From Gammaproteobacteria bacterium (GTDB lineage: Bacteria > Pseudomonadota > Gammaproteobacteria > Arenicellales > Poriferihabitantaceae): 64,000 nucleotides of DNA. The DNA is taken from the NCBI GenBank assembly GCA_026709505.1, contig JAPOSW010000072.1, positions 99,634 through 163,633 of the forward strand. Reading direction: 5' to 3'. The notes under the pieces were generated by a model that was not told where the DNA came from, searched no databases, and worked only from the letters and a program-made list of their open reading frames with translations. Positions 38,643-47,867 of the stretch are shown here, piece after piece (position 1 is the first letter of the stretch; every line of letters begins with the position of its first letter). The position numbers were made by a program, and so were the translations under genes.

Positions 38643-39437
38643 ATGACAAACCTCAATCGCGCAATTGTTCTTATTTCCCTTCTTGTCACCCCGGGTATCG
38701 TCTGGGCGACACACAATTCAGCAGAGTCCATTGAAGCCCGGGTTGCTCCGATCGGCTCAATCAATTTCGGCAGTGCGACAACAGCAAGCGTCGAAACGAC
38801 AACGGAAAGTAGTGAAGGAAGCATCATGGACGGACCTGCAGTTTATGCTTTGAGCTGTGCCAGCTGCCATGATGCCGGAGTCGCGGGTGCACCGATAACC
38901 GGCAAAGCTGAAGACTGGACCGGGCGGCTTGATGCCGGCATGGAGACCCTGGTTGGGCACGCGATCAATGGTTTTCAGGGAAGCAAGGGCGTCATGCCGG
39001 CAAAAGGCGGCAACGTCAGTTTAAGCGATGAAGAGGTGACCGAAGCTGTCAGGTACATGGTCAGTTTGCTGGATGCTGATAGTGCAGAATCCGATTCTGA
39101 TGCGGCCATGAGCGATCCGGTACAAGCCGATGGCACCATACAAGTTGCCAGTGGCAGTGCCAGCGGAGACTATGTTCTCAATGCTGAAGTCGCCAAGCAG
39201 GTTTATGCCAGCTACTGTACCGTCTGCCATGGAGCTGGCGTTGCGGGAGCACCGGTGACCGGCGACAAGGCAAGCTGGGAGCCTCGTCTTGCTCAGGGAA
39301 TGGAAGTACTCCTTGATCATGCGGTCAATGGCTTTCAGGGCAGTGCGGGAGTCATGCCAGCCAAGGGCGGGTTCACGAACTTGAGCGATGAAGAGGTCGC
39401 TCAGGCCGTATACTACATGGTCGAGCAGCTGAAGTAA
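38643..39437 (+). CDS. Tandem-domain cytochrome c5
   Basis: 264 residues. A signal peptide (LNRAIVLISLLVTPGIVWA) is followed by a linker and two homologous class I c-type heme domains. The first has CASCH and VMPAKGGN; the second has CTVCH and VMPAKGGF, each with a Met axial ligand in MPAKGG and the GVAGAP(I/V)TG segment shared by cytochrome c5. The duplicated domains are close in sequence, so this is an internal duplication. It is predicted to be a periplasmic diheme electron carrier, perhaps for a terminal oxidase. Confidence 0.93.
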   Translation: MTNLNRAIVLISLLVTPGIVWATHNSAESIEARVAPIGSINFGSATTASVETTTESSEGSIMDGPAVYALSCASCHDAGVAGAPITGKAEDWTGRLDAGMETLVGHAINGFQGSKGVMPAKGGNVSLSDEEVTEAVRYMVSLLDADSAESDSDAAMSDPVQADGTIQVASGSASGDYVLNAEVAKQVYASYCTVCHGAGVAGAPVTGDKASWEPRLAQGMEVLLDHAVNGFQGSAGVMPAKGGFTNLSDEEVAQAVYYMVEQLK

Positions 39438-39502
39438 TCCCCAGCCATCATTGCTGCTGCATGTGAGTGACATTCTGATCTGGTTTCCCTCAATCGAAAA
39501 CC

Positions 39503-40303
39503 ATGCTCAACATGACCAACCCTGCTTCTGTCTTGCTGCGTGAAACACGCGATGGGATATGCACGCTGACCCTCAATCGCCCACAAAGTTTCAATGCCCT
39601 GTCCGAAGAGCTTCTGGCCAATCTACTGGATACGCTGGATCAAATTGCGAGCGACCGGACGGTTCGTGTAGTCGTCATTGCCGGCGCGGGTTCGGCATTT
39701 TGTGCCGGTCATGATCTAAAGGAAATGCAGCAGGACTCTGATCAGGCACGACATCAGAGCAAGTTCGGCAAAAGTGGCGAGACCATGATGAAAATCACCG
39801 ACCTGCCACAGCCAGTGATCGCCAGAGTTCATGGGACGGCCACCGCTGCAGGCTGCCAGCTCGTTGCTACCTGTGATCTGGCCGTTGCCTCCAGTAATGC
39901 CCGATTTGCGGTATCGGGCATCAAGCTTGGACTGTTCTGCTCAACGCCTGCTGTTGCCCTGTCCCGAAACATTTCGCGCAAGCGGGCCATGGAAATGCTA
40001 TTGACGGGAGACTTCATTGATGCTGAGACCGCACTGGATTTCGGTCTGATCAATCAGGTTGTGGAGCTCGATAGTCTGGATCAATCCGTTGACTTGCTGG
40101 CCAGAAAAATCGCCGCTCACCCACCCCGAGTCGTGAGTCTTGGCAAGACATCGTTTTATGAGCAGATCGAGCAAGATACCAAGGCGGCATATGAACGAAC
40201 ATCACGGGTTATTTCCGGCAACATGATGCTCGAGGAGACTACGGAAGGCATCAACGCATTTCTCGAAAAAAGGGATCCTTACTGGAGGTCGAACAAAACA
40301 TGA
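39503..40303 (+). CDS. Enoyl-CoA hydratase/isomerase family protein
   Basis: 266 residues of the crotonase fold. LNRPQSFNALSEELL is the N-terminal signature, AGHDLKEMQ forms one oxyanion-hole segment, and HGTATAAGCQLVATCDLAVA the second. The glutamates used by true hydratases are not evident near ISGIKLGLFCSTP, so an isomerase or another crotonase activity is possible. It overlaps the next gene by 4 bp (ATGA), so the two are translationally coupled. Confidence 0.88.
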   Translation: MLNMTNPASVLLRETRDGICTLTLNRPQSFNALSEELLANLLDTLDQIASDRTVRVVVIAGAGSAFCAGHDLKEMQQDSDQARHQSKFGKSGETMMKITDLPQPVIARVHGTATAAGCQLVATCDLAVASSNARFAVSGIKLGLFCSTPAVALSRNISRKRAMEMLLTGDFIDAETALDFGLINQVVELDSLDQSVDLLARKIAAHPPRVVSLGKTSFYEQIEQDTKAAYERTSRVISGNMMLEETTEGINAFLEKRDPYWRSNKT

Positions 40304-41394
40304 AGAACTATCGTCTTTGCATCATGCCGGGAGATGGCATTGGACCTGAAATCATGAAAGAAGGCATTAAGGCCCTAAAGGTCATTGAAGCGCGAAATGA
40401 CGTGAATTTTGAATTGACGGAGATGCCGTTTGGGGCCGGAGCTTGGTTTGAATTCGGGACATGCTGTCCGGATGAGACCTGGAATAGCTGCGACCGGGCG
40501 GATGCGATAGTCAAGGGCACCGTTGGGCTCAGTCACGAAGAATCCCGCAAAATTCCGATTGATGAACAACCGGAACGCAGCGCCCTTCTGCCAATGCGAA
40601 GACGTTATGACACGTTTGCGAATTTCCGGCCGGTTTACTTGCCCAAGGCGTTCAGCCATTTCTCGCCACTCAAGCCTGAAATCATTGGAGACGGGATTGA
40701 CATCATGATTATCCGTGAGCTTGTCGGCGGCATCTACTTTGGGGAGAAGGAAGTTGGCACCAATGATCAGGGGCTGCGCTATGCACGTGAAGTACTCGAG
40801 TATGACGAACGCCTAATCCAGAGAACCGTCAAGGTGGCTTTTGAAACTGCAATGAAGCGTCGCAGGAAACTCCACAACATTCATAAAAGCAATGTGCTCA
40901 AGTCCAGCATCCTGTGGACCGACATCATTATGGAAATGGCCGAGGACTTTCCGGAGGTGGAGGTTCAACACATGCTTGTTGATGCCGCGGCCACCGCCCT
41001 TTGCCTGAATCCAGCACAGTTTGACGTTATGGTGATGGAGAACATGTTCGGGGACATTTTAAGCGACCAGGCAGGCGGGATACTGGGCTCGCTTGGATTG
41101 ATGCCCTCTGCATGCCTGGGGCCTAAAAAGGCCTATTATGAGCCTTCGCACGGGTCGGCTCCTGATATCGCAGGCAAGAATATCGCCAACCCGTATTCCA
41201 TGATCGGTTCCTTTGCCATGATGCTGGACATGAGTTTCGGAATGCGGGAGGAAGCCGGCAATTTATGGAACGCCATGGAATCCGTGTTTGCCGAGGGATA
41301 CACAACGGGTGATTTATCCCGTGGCGGAGACAATATCCGAATTGTCAGTACCGAGGAATTTGGGGACCGAGTCGCTGAAACGCTGGATTCCTGA
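40300..41394 (+). CDS. Isopropylmalate/isocitrate-type dehydrogenase
   Basis: 364 residues of the beta-decarboxylating dehydrogenase family. MPGDGIGPEI starts the fold, RELVGGIYFGEK is the substrate and cofactor loop, and NMFGDILSDQAGGILGSLGL with EPSHGSAPDIAGKNIANP near the C-terminus is the metal/NAD site. It resembles 3-isopropylmalate dehydrogenase, but leuC and leuD are absent here and it is coupled to a crotonase gene, so the substrate may be another malate derivative. Confidence 0.85.
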   Translation: MKNYRLCIMPGDGIGPEIMKEGIKALKVIEARNDVNFELTEMPFGAGAWFEFGTCCPDETWNSCDRADAIVKGTVGLSHEESRKIPIDEQPERSALLPMRRRYDTFANFRPVYLPKAFSHFSPLKPEIIGDGIDIMIIRELVGGIYFGEKEVGTNDQGLRYAREVLEYDERLIQRTVKVAFETAMKRRRKLHNIHKSNVLKSSILWTDIIMEMAEDFPEVEVQHMLVDAAATALCLNPAQFDVMVMENMFGDILSDQAGGILGSLGLMPSACLGPKKAYYEPSHGSAPDIAGKNIANPYSMIGSFAMMLDMSFGMREEAGNLWNAMESVFAEGYTTGDLSRGGDNIRIVSTEEFGDRVAETLDS

Positions 41395-41471
41395 TTGCAT
41401 GTGGTTCCATGCAGGTCGACTTACTCTATCCCCGACAGGCTGTTCAAACCCCATCATTCCGGTGGACGGTA

Positions 41472-42233
41472 ATGCCAGAGAGTGATCAGCTAGCCCATGG
41501 GGTGTTGGAGCCTGCAAGCCGTGAACTCAGTGGTCGCACGGTCCTTGTCACGGGAGCAGGCAGTGATTTAGGTGCCACCTGTTGTCTGAGTTTAGCCAAG
41601 TTAGGTGCCGACTTGCTGCTGCTGGATCGCAAAAAGCGACTGATGGAAGAAGTATGTCAACAGGTTGACGACTATCTGGAATCAGACCCCGCAATAATCG
41701 AATTCGAACTCAGCAAGGCTGGAGAGGCTGACTGCCAGATTCTCGCCGAAGGGCTTGCCGGTTTAACCCGGGCACTGGATGGCGTGGTGCATTGCGGACT
41801 GGCCGCATGGCCGCTCGCCCCGGTCATGAACAGCAAGGTCGAGCACTGGCATCAAATTCATGATCGCGAGGCGGTCCGGCCTATGGTTTTGATTCGATCC
41901 CTGTATCCGCTCCTGAAGGAATCAGGCAGTGCATCTGTTGTCTTTTGCACGATGAGTGCTGGCCGTCAGGGCCGTGCAAACTGGGGGGCGGTAGGTTCGG
42001 CCTTTGCATCACTGGAAAATATCAGTGAAACGCTGGCCACGGAATGGGGGGCACACAACATCCGCGTGAATACGGTCGATATCTCAAGCATTCCCTCGGC
42101 TCTCAGGACCCGCTATTATCCCGGGGAAGTGAACCAGAAACCCGAATCAGGGGAAGATCATGGACTGGCGCGAGCTCTGGGCGATTTGCTTCGTTCCGAT
42201 TCCACAACAAGCGGTCAGCGAATGACTCTGTAA
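41472..42233 (+). CDS. SDR-family protein lacking the catalytic Tyr and Lys
   Basis: 253 residues, close to YciK-type short-chain dehydrogenases. VLVTGAGSDLGATCCLSL gives the nucleotide fold. At the active site GRQGRANWGA is followed by VGSAF where YAASK is expected, so Tyr is Val and Lys is Phe. The preceding Ser in TMSAG is present. The protein may bind NAD(P) without classical catalysis. ATG 41472 is preferred to the longer frame from 41409. Confidence 0.82.
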   Translation: MPESDQLAHGVLEPASRELSGRTVLVTGAGSDLGATCCLSLAKLGADLLLLDRKKRLMEEVCQQVDDYLESDPAIIEFELSKAGEADCQILAEGLAGLTRALDGVVHCGLAAWPLAPVMNSKVEHWHQIHDREAVRPMVLIRSLYPLLKESGSASVVFCTMSAGRQGRANWGAVGSAFASLENISETLATEWGAHNIRVNTVDISSIPSALRTRYYPGEVNQKPESGEDHGLARALGDLLRSDSTTSGQRMTL

Positions 42234-42257
42234 ACCTGAAGGCCAAAACCGTTTAAT

Positions 42258-42296
42258 GCCCGGACCCGCCCAGAACCGGAAGGGCTTTATTTATTT
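42258..42296 (+). terminator. Probable intrinsic terminator after the SDR gene
   Basis: GCCCGG (42258-42263) can pair with CCGGAAGGGC (42276-42285, with a two-base bulge), followed by TTTATTTATTT. It lies 24 bp after the SDR stop. Confidence 0.5.
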
Positions 42297-42398
42297 CGAG
42301 AAAAAACTGCTACACTTCTCGCCAACACTCTCAACATAATAACTGACAACATCAACCCTATAAGCGACCAACCTTATTGCACGATCCGGAGAATAATC

Positions 42399-43994
42399 AT
42401 GGCTCAAGCACAAACATCAAATCAGAAAGCATCCCAACACAAGAGCTTTGAAACAGATTACGAAATTGGACAGCACAACATCCAGCCATTTGGCCTTGAT
42501 ATACACAATCCGGTTTTCTTGATATCGGGATTGGTGATTATCGCTTTTGTACTTCTGGCACTTGCCAATCAGGAAGCATCAGCCGGGTTTTTTGGTTGGC
42601 TCCGACCATTTCTGACTCGGGAATTCGACTGGTTTCTGGTCATTTCAGTTGACATTATGCTGGTGTTTTGCCTCGTGCTCATTTTCCTGCCGGTGGGAAA
42701 AGTCCGAATTGGCGGAAAGGATGCCAAGCCGGATTATTCCCTGTCCGGCTGGATCGCGATGATGTTCGCAGCCGGAATCGGCATCGGGCTATTGTTCTTC
42801 GGCGTCCTGGAACCCACGTACTTCAACTTCTCGGAAGGTGGAAATGCACGACCCCTGAACATCGACATCAATCAGCCCGGCAATGAATACATCGGCATTG
42901 TGGGAACCATCCATCACTGGGGACTCGGCGGCTGGTGTGTCTATGCTGTAGTTGGCTTGACACTGGCTATCTTTGCCTACAACAAGAACATGCCGATGAC
43001 TCTTCGTTCAGCGTTCTACCCTATTTTGGGAGAGCGAGTCTGGGGATGGTGGGGCCATGTAATCGATACGCTTGCAGTATTTGCAACGCTGTTTGGCCTG
43101 ACCACATCACTTGGCCTGGGCGCACAGCAGGTGGCCTTTGGCATCAACGCAATTTTCGGGATCGAGACTTCCAATACATTGGTTGTCGTGTTGATTATCG
43201 GCATCACTGCCATTGCACTGGGTTCGGTTCTCCTGGGCATGGATAAAGGGGTCAAGCGGCTCTCCGAAATCAACATGGTCATGGCCGTCATTCTGTTCTT
43301 TTTTGTATTCTTCGTGACCGGCGCAGTCCTGGCAATAACCCGCTATTTCAATGTTCTGGCCGATTACTTTCTACTGCTGCCTGCTCTGTCCAATCCATTT
43401 GGGCGCGAAGACACCAGCTACTTTCATGGCTGGACAACCTTCTACTGGGCATGGTGGATCGCATGGTCGCCTTTCGTCGGCATGTTCATCGCGCGGATAT
43501 CGAAAGGACGCACGGTGCGTGAATTCGTTTTGTGCGCCCTGATTGCTCCAACCCTGGTTTGCGCGCTCTGGATGTCAACATTCGGCGGCGCTGCTATCGA
43601 CATGCTGAATGCCGGCGGCGCAGAGGGCGTTCGCGCCACGGTAATCGACAGTTACAAACCGGAAGGAGCACTGTTTGGATTCCTGCAGGAATTGCCGCTC
43701 TACAGCATTGTCGCCCCGGTTGCCCTGGTGTTGATCATCATCTTCTTCGTCACTTCATCCGATAGCGGCAGCCTCGTGATCGATACCATTACCGCCGGAG
43801 GCAAGATGAACGCCCCCGTGTCCCAGCGAGTATTCTGGTGCACGCTTGAAGGCCTGGTGGCAATCGCCTTGCTGCTTGGTGGCGGTCTATCGGCTCTTCA
43901 AGGAGCCGCAGTCTCCACCGGCATTCCCTTCACGATCGTGGTGTTGCTCATGTGCTGGTGCGTCTACAAGGCGCTGCAGACAGAAGAACGATAA
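42399..43994 (+). CDS. BCCT-family betaine/carnitine/choline transporter
   Basis: 531 residues with 12 hydrophobic helices. AAGIGIGLLFFGVLEPTYFN (about 125-144) is the BCCT Gly-rich helix of the substrate site. SWSP-like TTFYWAWWIAWSPFVGMFIARISKGRTVREF contains the Trp cage of the family. VTSSDSGSLVID near 450 is the sodium-site region. GGAG precedes the ATG. It imports a quaternary-ammonium solute for osmoprotection or nutrition; exact substrate not determinable. Confidence 0.93.
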   Translation: MAQAQTSNQKASQHKSFETDYEIGQHNIQPFGLDIHNPVFLISGLVIIAFVLLALANQEASAGFFGWLRPFLTREFDWFLVISVDIMLVFCLVLIFLPVGKVRIGGKDAKPDYSLSGWIAMMFAAGIGIGLLFFGVLEPTYFNFSEGGNARPLNIDINQPGNEYIGIVGTIHHWGLGGWCVYAVVGLTLAIFAYNKNMPMTLRSAFYPILGERVWGWWGHVIDTLAVFATLFGLTTSLGLGAQQVAFGINAIFGIETSNTLVVVLIIGITAIALGSVLLGMDKGVKRLSEINMVMAVILFFFVFFVTGAVLAITRYFNVLADYFLLLPALSNPFGREDTSYFHGWTTFYWAWWIAWSPFVGMFIARISKGRTVREFVLCALIAPTLVCALWMSTFGGAAIDMLNAGGAEGVRATVIDSYKPEGALFGFLQELPLYSIVAPVALVLIIIFFVTSSDSGSLVIDTITAGGKMNAPVSQRVFWCTLEGLVAIALLLGGGLSALQGAAVSTGIPFTIVVLLMCWCVYKALQTEER

Positions 43995-44122
43995 TGAACC
44001 CCCATTCAAAACCATGAGGGTTGAAGCTGGATAATTGATGGATAACCCTCCCGGGAGCGGAAATGAATAGGCCATGTGCGTTTCATTGGAAACGTGCTTC
44101 ACAAGCGGGCCGTGTTTTGATC

Positions 44123-44144
44123 GGTCAATCACGGAGGATTGACC
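44123..44144. repeat. 8-bp inverted repeat between BCCT gene and rluB
   Basis: GGTCAATC and GATTGACC are separated by ACGGAG. There is no T run on either side. It may be a weak transcript-end hairpin between the convergent genes. Confidence 0.35.
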
Positions 44145-44200
44145 TACCGCTCGCTGAATCCCGACTCCTTGCAGCTCGACCTGTCTATTCCAGCATTGAT

Positions 44201-45013
44201 TCATAAAGGCGAATCGGCCACTCGTTTCCTATGCCGAGATCCGGTCGAAACATTTTCTTGTTTGAGGCTATCCTTCAATCGAGCCACTTTCTTGCGATCA
44301 AGTTCAACCCAGTTGCCGACTCTTAAATTACGGGGCAACTGAATGTCTCCGTACCTTATCCGATTAAGTCGACTGACTGTGCATCCTACCGATTCCCACA
44401 GGCGGCGAACTTCACGATACCGGCCTTCGCCTACGACTGCTGAATACCATGTATTTCGCCCTTCCCCGCGAATTCGCTTGACGCGAAGAAATTTGGCCTT
44501 TCTGCCGTCTATTTTTCGTCCCTTGAGCAACAGGTCGATTTTTGATGCGGAAATATTTCCATAGACCCGACACAGATATTCCCGTTCGATATTGGACGAT
44601 GGGTGCATCAGGGCTTGCGCCAAATCACCATCGTCAGTAACGAGCAGCAGACCGCGCGTGTTGATATCCAGACGCCCAACCGTTACCCATCGCCCCTGCT
44701 TTATTTTCGGAAAGTTCCTGAACACGGAAGGACGACCCTGTGGATCATTGCGAGTGCAGATTTCTCCCTCGGGCTTGTTGTACAGAATTACCCGGGGGCG
44801 GGATGACTTGTCAGTTCGGGAGATTCTCCCCCGAATTGGAGATCCGTCAATTCGGATGCGGTTTCCAGAGGTGACCCTGATGCCGGGCGTGGCAATCTTG
44901 CCGTCAACAGTAATCCTGCCATCTGCGATCCATGAATCGATCCGGCGCCTTGATCCGACCCCGATTCTCGATAAATATTTCTGCAGCCTCTCGGTGCTTG
45001 CACCGTCTGGCAT
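44201..45013 (-). CDS. rluB: 23S rRNA pseudouridine synthase B
   Basis: 270 residues. An N-terminal S4 RNA-binding domain (RLQKYLSRIGVGSRRRI) is followed by the RsuA/RluB catalytic domain with VGRLDINTRGLLLVTDDG, whose Asp is catalytic, and GRYREVRRLWESVGC. The scpA-scpB-rluB order supports RluB. Start codon and scpB stop overlap as TGATG. Confidence 0.93.
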   Translation of the reverse strand: MPDGASTERLQKYLSRIGVGSRRRIDSWIADGRITVDGKIATPGIRVTSGNRIRIDGSPIRGRISRTDKSSRPRVILYNKPEGEICTRNDPQGRPSVFRNFPKIKQGRWVTVGRLDINTRGLLLVTDDGDLAQALMHPSSNIEREYLCRVYGNISASKIDLLLKGRKIDGRKAKFLRVKRIRGEGRNTWYSAVVGEGRYREVRRLWESVGCTVSRLNRIRYGDIQLPRNLRVGNWVELDRKKVARLKDSLKQENVSTGSRHRKRVADSPL

Positions 45014-45717
45014 CAGTCGGACGGTACTTTCATGTCATCCTGTGACTTGTCATGGCCTGTGGACTCGGGTTCACCAACCAGTGCTTTCAAAACCTGCTCT
45101 TCAAGAATATCCTGTTGTGGGTCCGCCGCCGATCCATCGAGGGCCAACTGCAGGTCCTGCGGCAATGGCGAATCAATTTCCCGGGCAATGTCTGCAAAAT
45201 CCCTTTGCTCCATCAGCGGTGGCAAATCACTGAGCGAGTTCAAGTTGAAATAGGCCAGAAATGCCGGCGTCGTCGCAAACAATGCAGGACGTCCGGGCAC
45301 CTCCCGGGTTCCGACTTGCTTGATCCATTCTCGCTCGAGCAAACGCTGCATGATTTCCGCACTCACCGATACGCCACGAATATCCTCGATATCCCCGCGC
45401 GTTACTGGCTGGCGATATGCGATGATTGACAATGTTTCCAGCTGTGCTCGAGACAAGCGAGGCGGTCGGCCGATCTGCAGTTTGCGGATCCATGCCGCAT
45501 AGCGTGCCTTGGTTTGATAGCGATATCCATGGCCAATTTTCTGAAGCTCAACAGCACGATTTTCACACTCCTGCCCAAGTTGCTGAATAGCCTCCTTGAT
45601 ATCCTCGCTTCGCGGAGCAGCCTCTTCACCAAACACGGCCTGAATTTTCGATATGCTCAGCGGGGCGTCGGAAACCATCAACAGTGCTTCTATTATGTTC
45701 TTCAGTTCCTGATTCAT
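45013..45717 (-). CDS. scpB: Segregation and condensation protein B
   Basis: 234 residues from ATG 45717. Two winged-helix domains: IIEALLMVSDAPLSISKI at the start and ETLSIIAYRQPVTRGDIEDIRG in the middle are ScpB hallmarks, followed by an extended acidic tail. It is a kleisin-associated subunit of the SMC-ScpAB complex for chromosome segregation. Translationally coupled to rluB. Confidence 0.95.
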   Translation of the reverse strand: MNQELKNIIEALLMVSDAPLSISKIQAVFGEEAAPRSEDIKEAIQQLGQECENRAVELQKIGHGYRYQTKARYAAWIRKLQIGRPPRLSRAQLETLSIIAYRQPVTRGDIEDIRGVSVSAEIMQRLLEREWIKQVGTREVPGRPALFATTPAFLAYFNLNSLSDLPPLMEQRDFADIAREIDSPLPQDLQLALDGSAADPQQDILEEQVLKALVGEPESTGHDKSQDDMKVPSD

Positions 45718-45765
45718 TGGCACTGTGTCCTATCACTGCCTTGTTGAGATAAGTTGTCCATGCAC

Positions 45766-46614
45766 TCAGTTCGCTTCACGTTCTTTGCTTCGAAGATAAA
45801 TGGGAGAAAAGGCTTCGTTCTGGATAACATTGACCGCTTGCTCTCTGACCAGTTCCAGAAGTGCGAGAAAGCAGACGACAGCCCCCTGGCGGCCTTCCGA
45901 GGGATCAAACAGGGCTTCAAACCGCATCGACCTTGTGCTATCGATTCTCTCGAGAATGAGCCCCATTCTCTCGCGAACCGATAATTCCTCCCGGTCGACC
46001 ACAAGCTGTCGGTTGAATTCCGTACGCTCGACCACATTCCTGAATGCAACGGTCAAGTCATTCAGGCTTGCCTGACCCAGAACCGGCGGCATTTCATCTT
46101 CAAATGCGCAAGGGACAAGATACAAGTCCCTCTCGACTCGTGGCAAGGAATCGATATCCTGTGCTGCCTGGCTGAATCGCTCGTATTCCTGAAGCCTGCG
46201 AACCAGTTCGAGCCTCGGGTCCTCTTCCTCTTCCTGCTCGTCTTCGGTTGACCGCGGCAACAGCATTCTTGATTTTATTTCTGCAAGCATTGCCGCCATC
46301 ACCAGATATTCCGAGGCCAAATCCAGCCGCATCGTTCGCATCAGATCCACATACTCCATGTACTGCTGCGTGATCAGTGCTACCGGTATGTCCAGAATCT
46401 CGATGTTCTGCTTGCGTATCAGATGCATCAGCAGATCCAGGGGACCCTGGAACGTCTCCAGAAAGACCTCAAGCGCATCGTGGGATATGAACAGCTCTTC
46501 AGGAATGTTCTCGTATTTTTTCCCGTGCACAAGAATGGGCGCTTTCGCCGGACCCGTATTCTCTACAGCCTTGAGATGAACCGTCTTTTCGTCTGGGTCT
46601 TTTGTCTTGTCCAT
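45766..46614 (-). CDS. scpA: Segregation and condensation protein A
   Basis: 282 residues. The N-terminal LETFQGPLDLLMHLIRKQN is the kleisin SMC-neck-binding part, YLVMAAMLAEIKSRMLLP the central conserved segment, and FLALLELVREQAV the C-terminal winged helix. It bridges SMC heads and binds ScpB. It follows trpS by 14 bp, so the operon runs at least trpS-scpA-scpB-rluB. Confidence 0.95.
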   Translation of the reverse strand: MDKTKDPDEKTVHLKAVENTGPAKAPILVHGKKYENIPEELFISHDALEVFLETFQGPLDLLMHLIRKQNIEILDIPVALITQQYMEYVDLMRTMRLDLASEYLVMAAMLAEIKSRMLLPRSTEDEQEEEEDPRLELVRRLQEYERFSQAAQDIDSLPRVERDLYLVPCAFEDEMPPVLGQASLNDLTVAFRNVVERTEFNRQLVVDREELSVRERMGLILERIDSTRSMRFEALFDPSEGRQGAVVCFLALLELVREQAVNVIQNEAFSPIYLRSKEREAN

Positions 46615-46628
46615 AGCCTGTGCTGTTC

Positions 46629-47843
46629 CTACAGGTACTTGGTTCCCACGGCCGAGCGGACAATATCCATGGTCTGGTCAGCTACGCGGCTCGCCTTCCT
46701 GTTGCCCTCAACAATTATCTCCTTAACCAGGCCGGGACTTTTAACATAGGGTTCTGCACGATCTCCGATCATCTCCTGTTCCTCAAGGATCCTGTCTATC
46801 AATGGCTGCTTACATTGTACACAACCAAACGATGCGGCTCGGCACCCTGATTGTACCCATTCACGTGTATCGGAGTCACTGTAGATTTGGTGAAGAGGCC
46901 AGACTGGACACTTTTCAGGGTCTCCGGGATCGGTCAGCCTTGCTCTCGCTGGATCGGTGGGCATTGCCCGGACAGACTGTTCAATACGTTTCGGGTCATC
47001 CCTCATTGCGATGATGTTGTTATACGATTTCGACATTTTTTGCCCATCGAGCCCCGGAGTTTTGGCCGCCTCCGTCAGTAATGCTTCCGGCTCCGGCAGC
47101 AATGCCTTTCCCCTGCCTTCGAGATATCCAGTCAACAGTTGTTTTTGATCATTGTCAAGCTGATCATGATTCCTGATCATTGCCTCGGCATGTTCATGCG
47201 CTTTTCGGTCACCCTGTTCCGTATATTTTCTTCTGTACCTTCGGAGCTGAGTTGAATCCTTCTTGCCGATCAAGGATATTGCCCGATCCAGTTCGCGCTC
47301 GTAATCCGGACCTTTCCCAAAAAATGAGTTGAATCTTCGGGCAATCTCGCGTGTCAGTTCTACATGGGGAACCTGATCCTCTCCGACCGGTACATATGCA
47401 GCCCGGTACATCAATATGTCCGCGGACTGCAACAGGGGGTAACCCAGAAATCCATAGGTCGAAAGATCCTTGTCTGCAAGCCTTTGCTGCTGTTCCTTGA
47501 AACTTGGCACCCTTTCCAGCCAGCCGAGCGGAGTCACCATCGAGAGCAGCAGATGCAGTTCGGCATGCTGAAGCAGACTGGACTGAATGAACAAAGTGGC
47601 TTTTTCCGGATCAACGCCGGCAGCGAGCCAATCGACCACCATATCCCATACATGCTCGCTCATGCTTTCCGGATTTTCGTAGGTGGTGGTCAGAGCATGC
47701 CAATCGGCAACGAAGAAGAAGCAGTCGTAGTCTTCCTGCATCCTGACCCAATTTTTGAGCACTCCATGATAGTGGCCCAGATGGAGTTTGCCGGTTGGCC
47801 GCATGCCGGACAGGGTGCGGGTATTTTCCGTAGCATTGGACAT
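46629..47843 (-). CDS. trpS: Tryptophanyl-tRNA synthetase
   Basis: 404 residues. GMRPTGKLHLGHYHGVL holds the HIGH-type HLGH signature and DGQKMSKSYNN the KMSKS loop, both intact. Charges tRNA-Trp in the cytoplasm. ATG 47843 is used; the GTG directly before it (47846) is better spaced from GAGGAA and may be the true start. A gammaproteobacterial neighbour arrangement with the YciO-like gene upstream and scpA downstream. Confidence 0.96.
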   Translation of the reverse strand: MSNATENTRTLSGMRPTGKLHLGHYHGVLKNWVRMQEDYDCFFFVADWHALTTTYENPESMSEHVWDMVVDWLAAGVDPEKATLFIQSSLLQHAELHLLLSMVTPLGWLERVPSFKEQQQRLADKDLSTYGFLGYPLLQSADILMYRAAYVPVGEDQVPHVELTREIARRFNSFFGKGPDYERELDRAISLIGKKDSTQLRRYRRKYTEQGDRKAHEHAEAMIRNHDQLDNDQKQLLTGYLEGRGKALLPEPEALLTEAAKTPGLDGQKMSKSYNNIIAMRDDPKRIEQSVRAMPTDPARARLTDPGDPEKCPVWPLHQIYSDSDTREWVQSGCRAASFGCVQCKQPLIDRILEEQEMIGDRAEPYVKSPGLVKEIIVEGNRKASRVADQTMDIVRSAVGTKYL

Positions 47844-47867
47844 CACGGTTTGTTCCTCATGTTCAGG

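Noticed and set aside
38401..38734. Plus-strand short frames before the cytochrome gene
   Set aside because: No recognisable domains or good start sites, and they run into the cytochrome c signal-peptide region in another frame.
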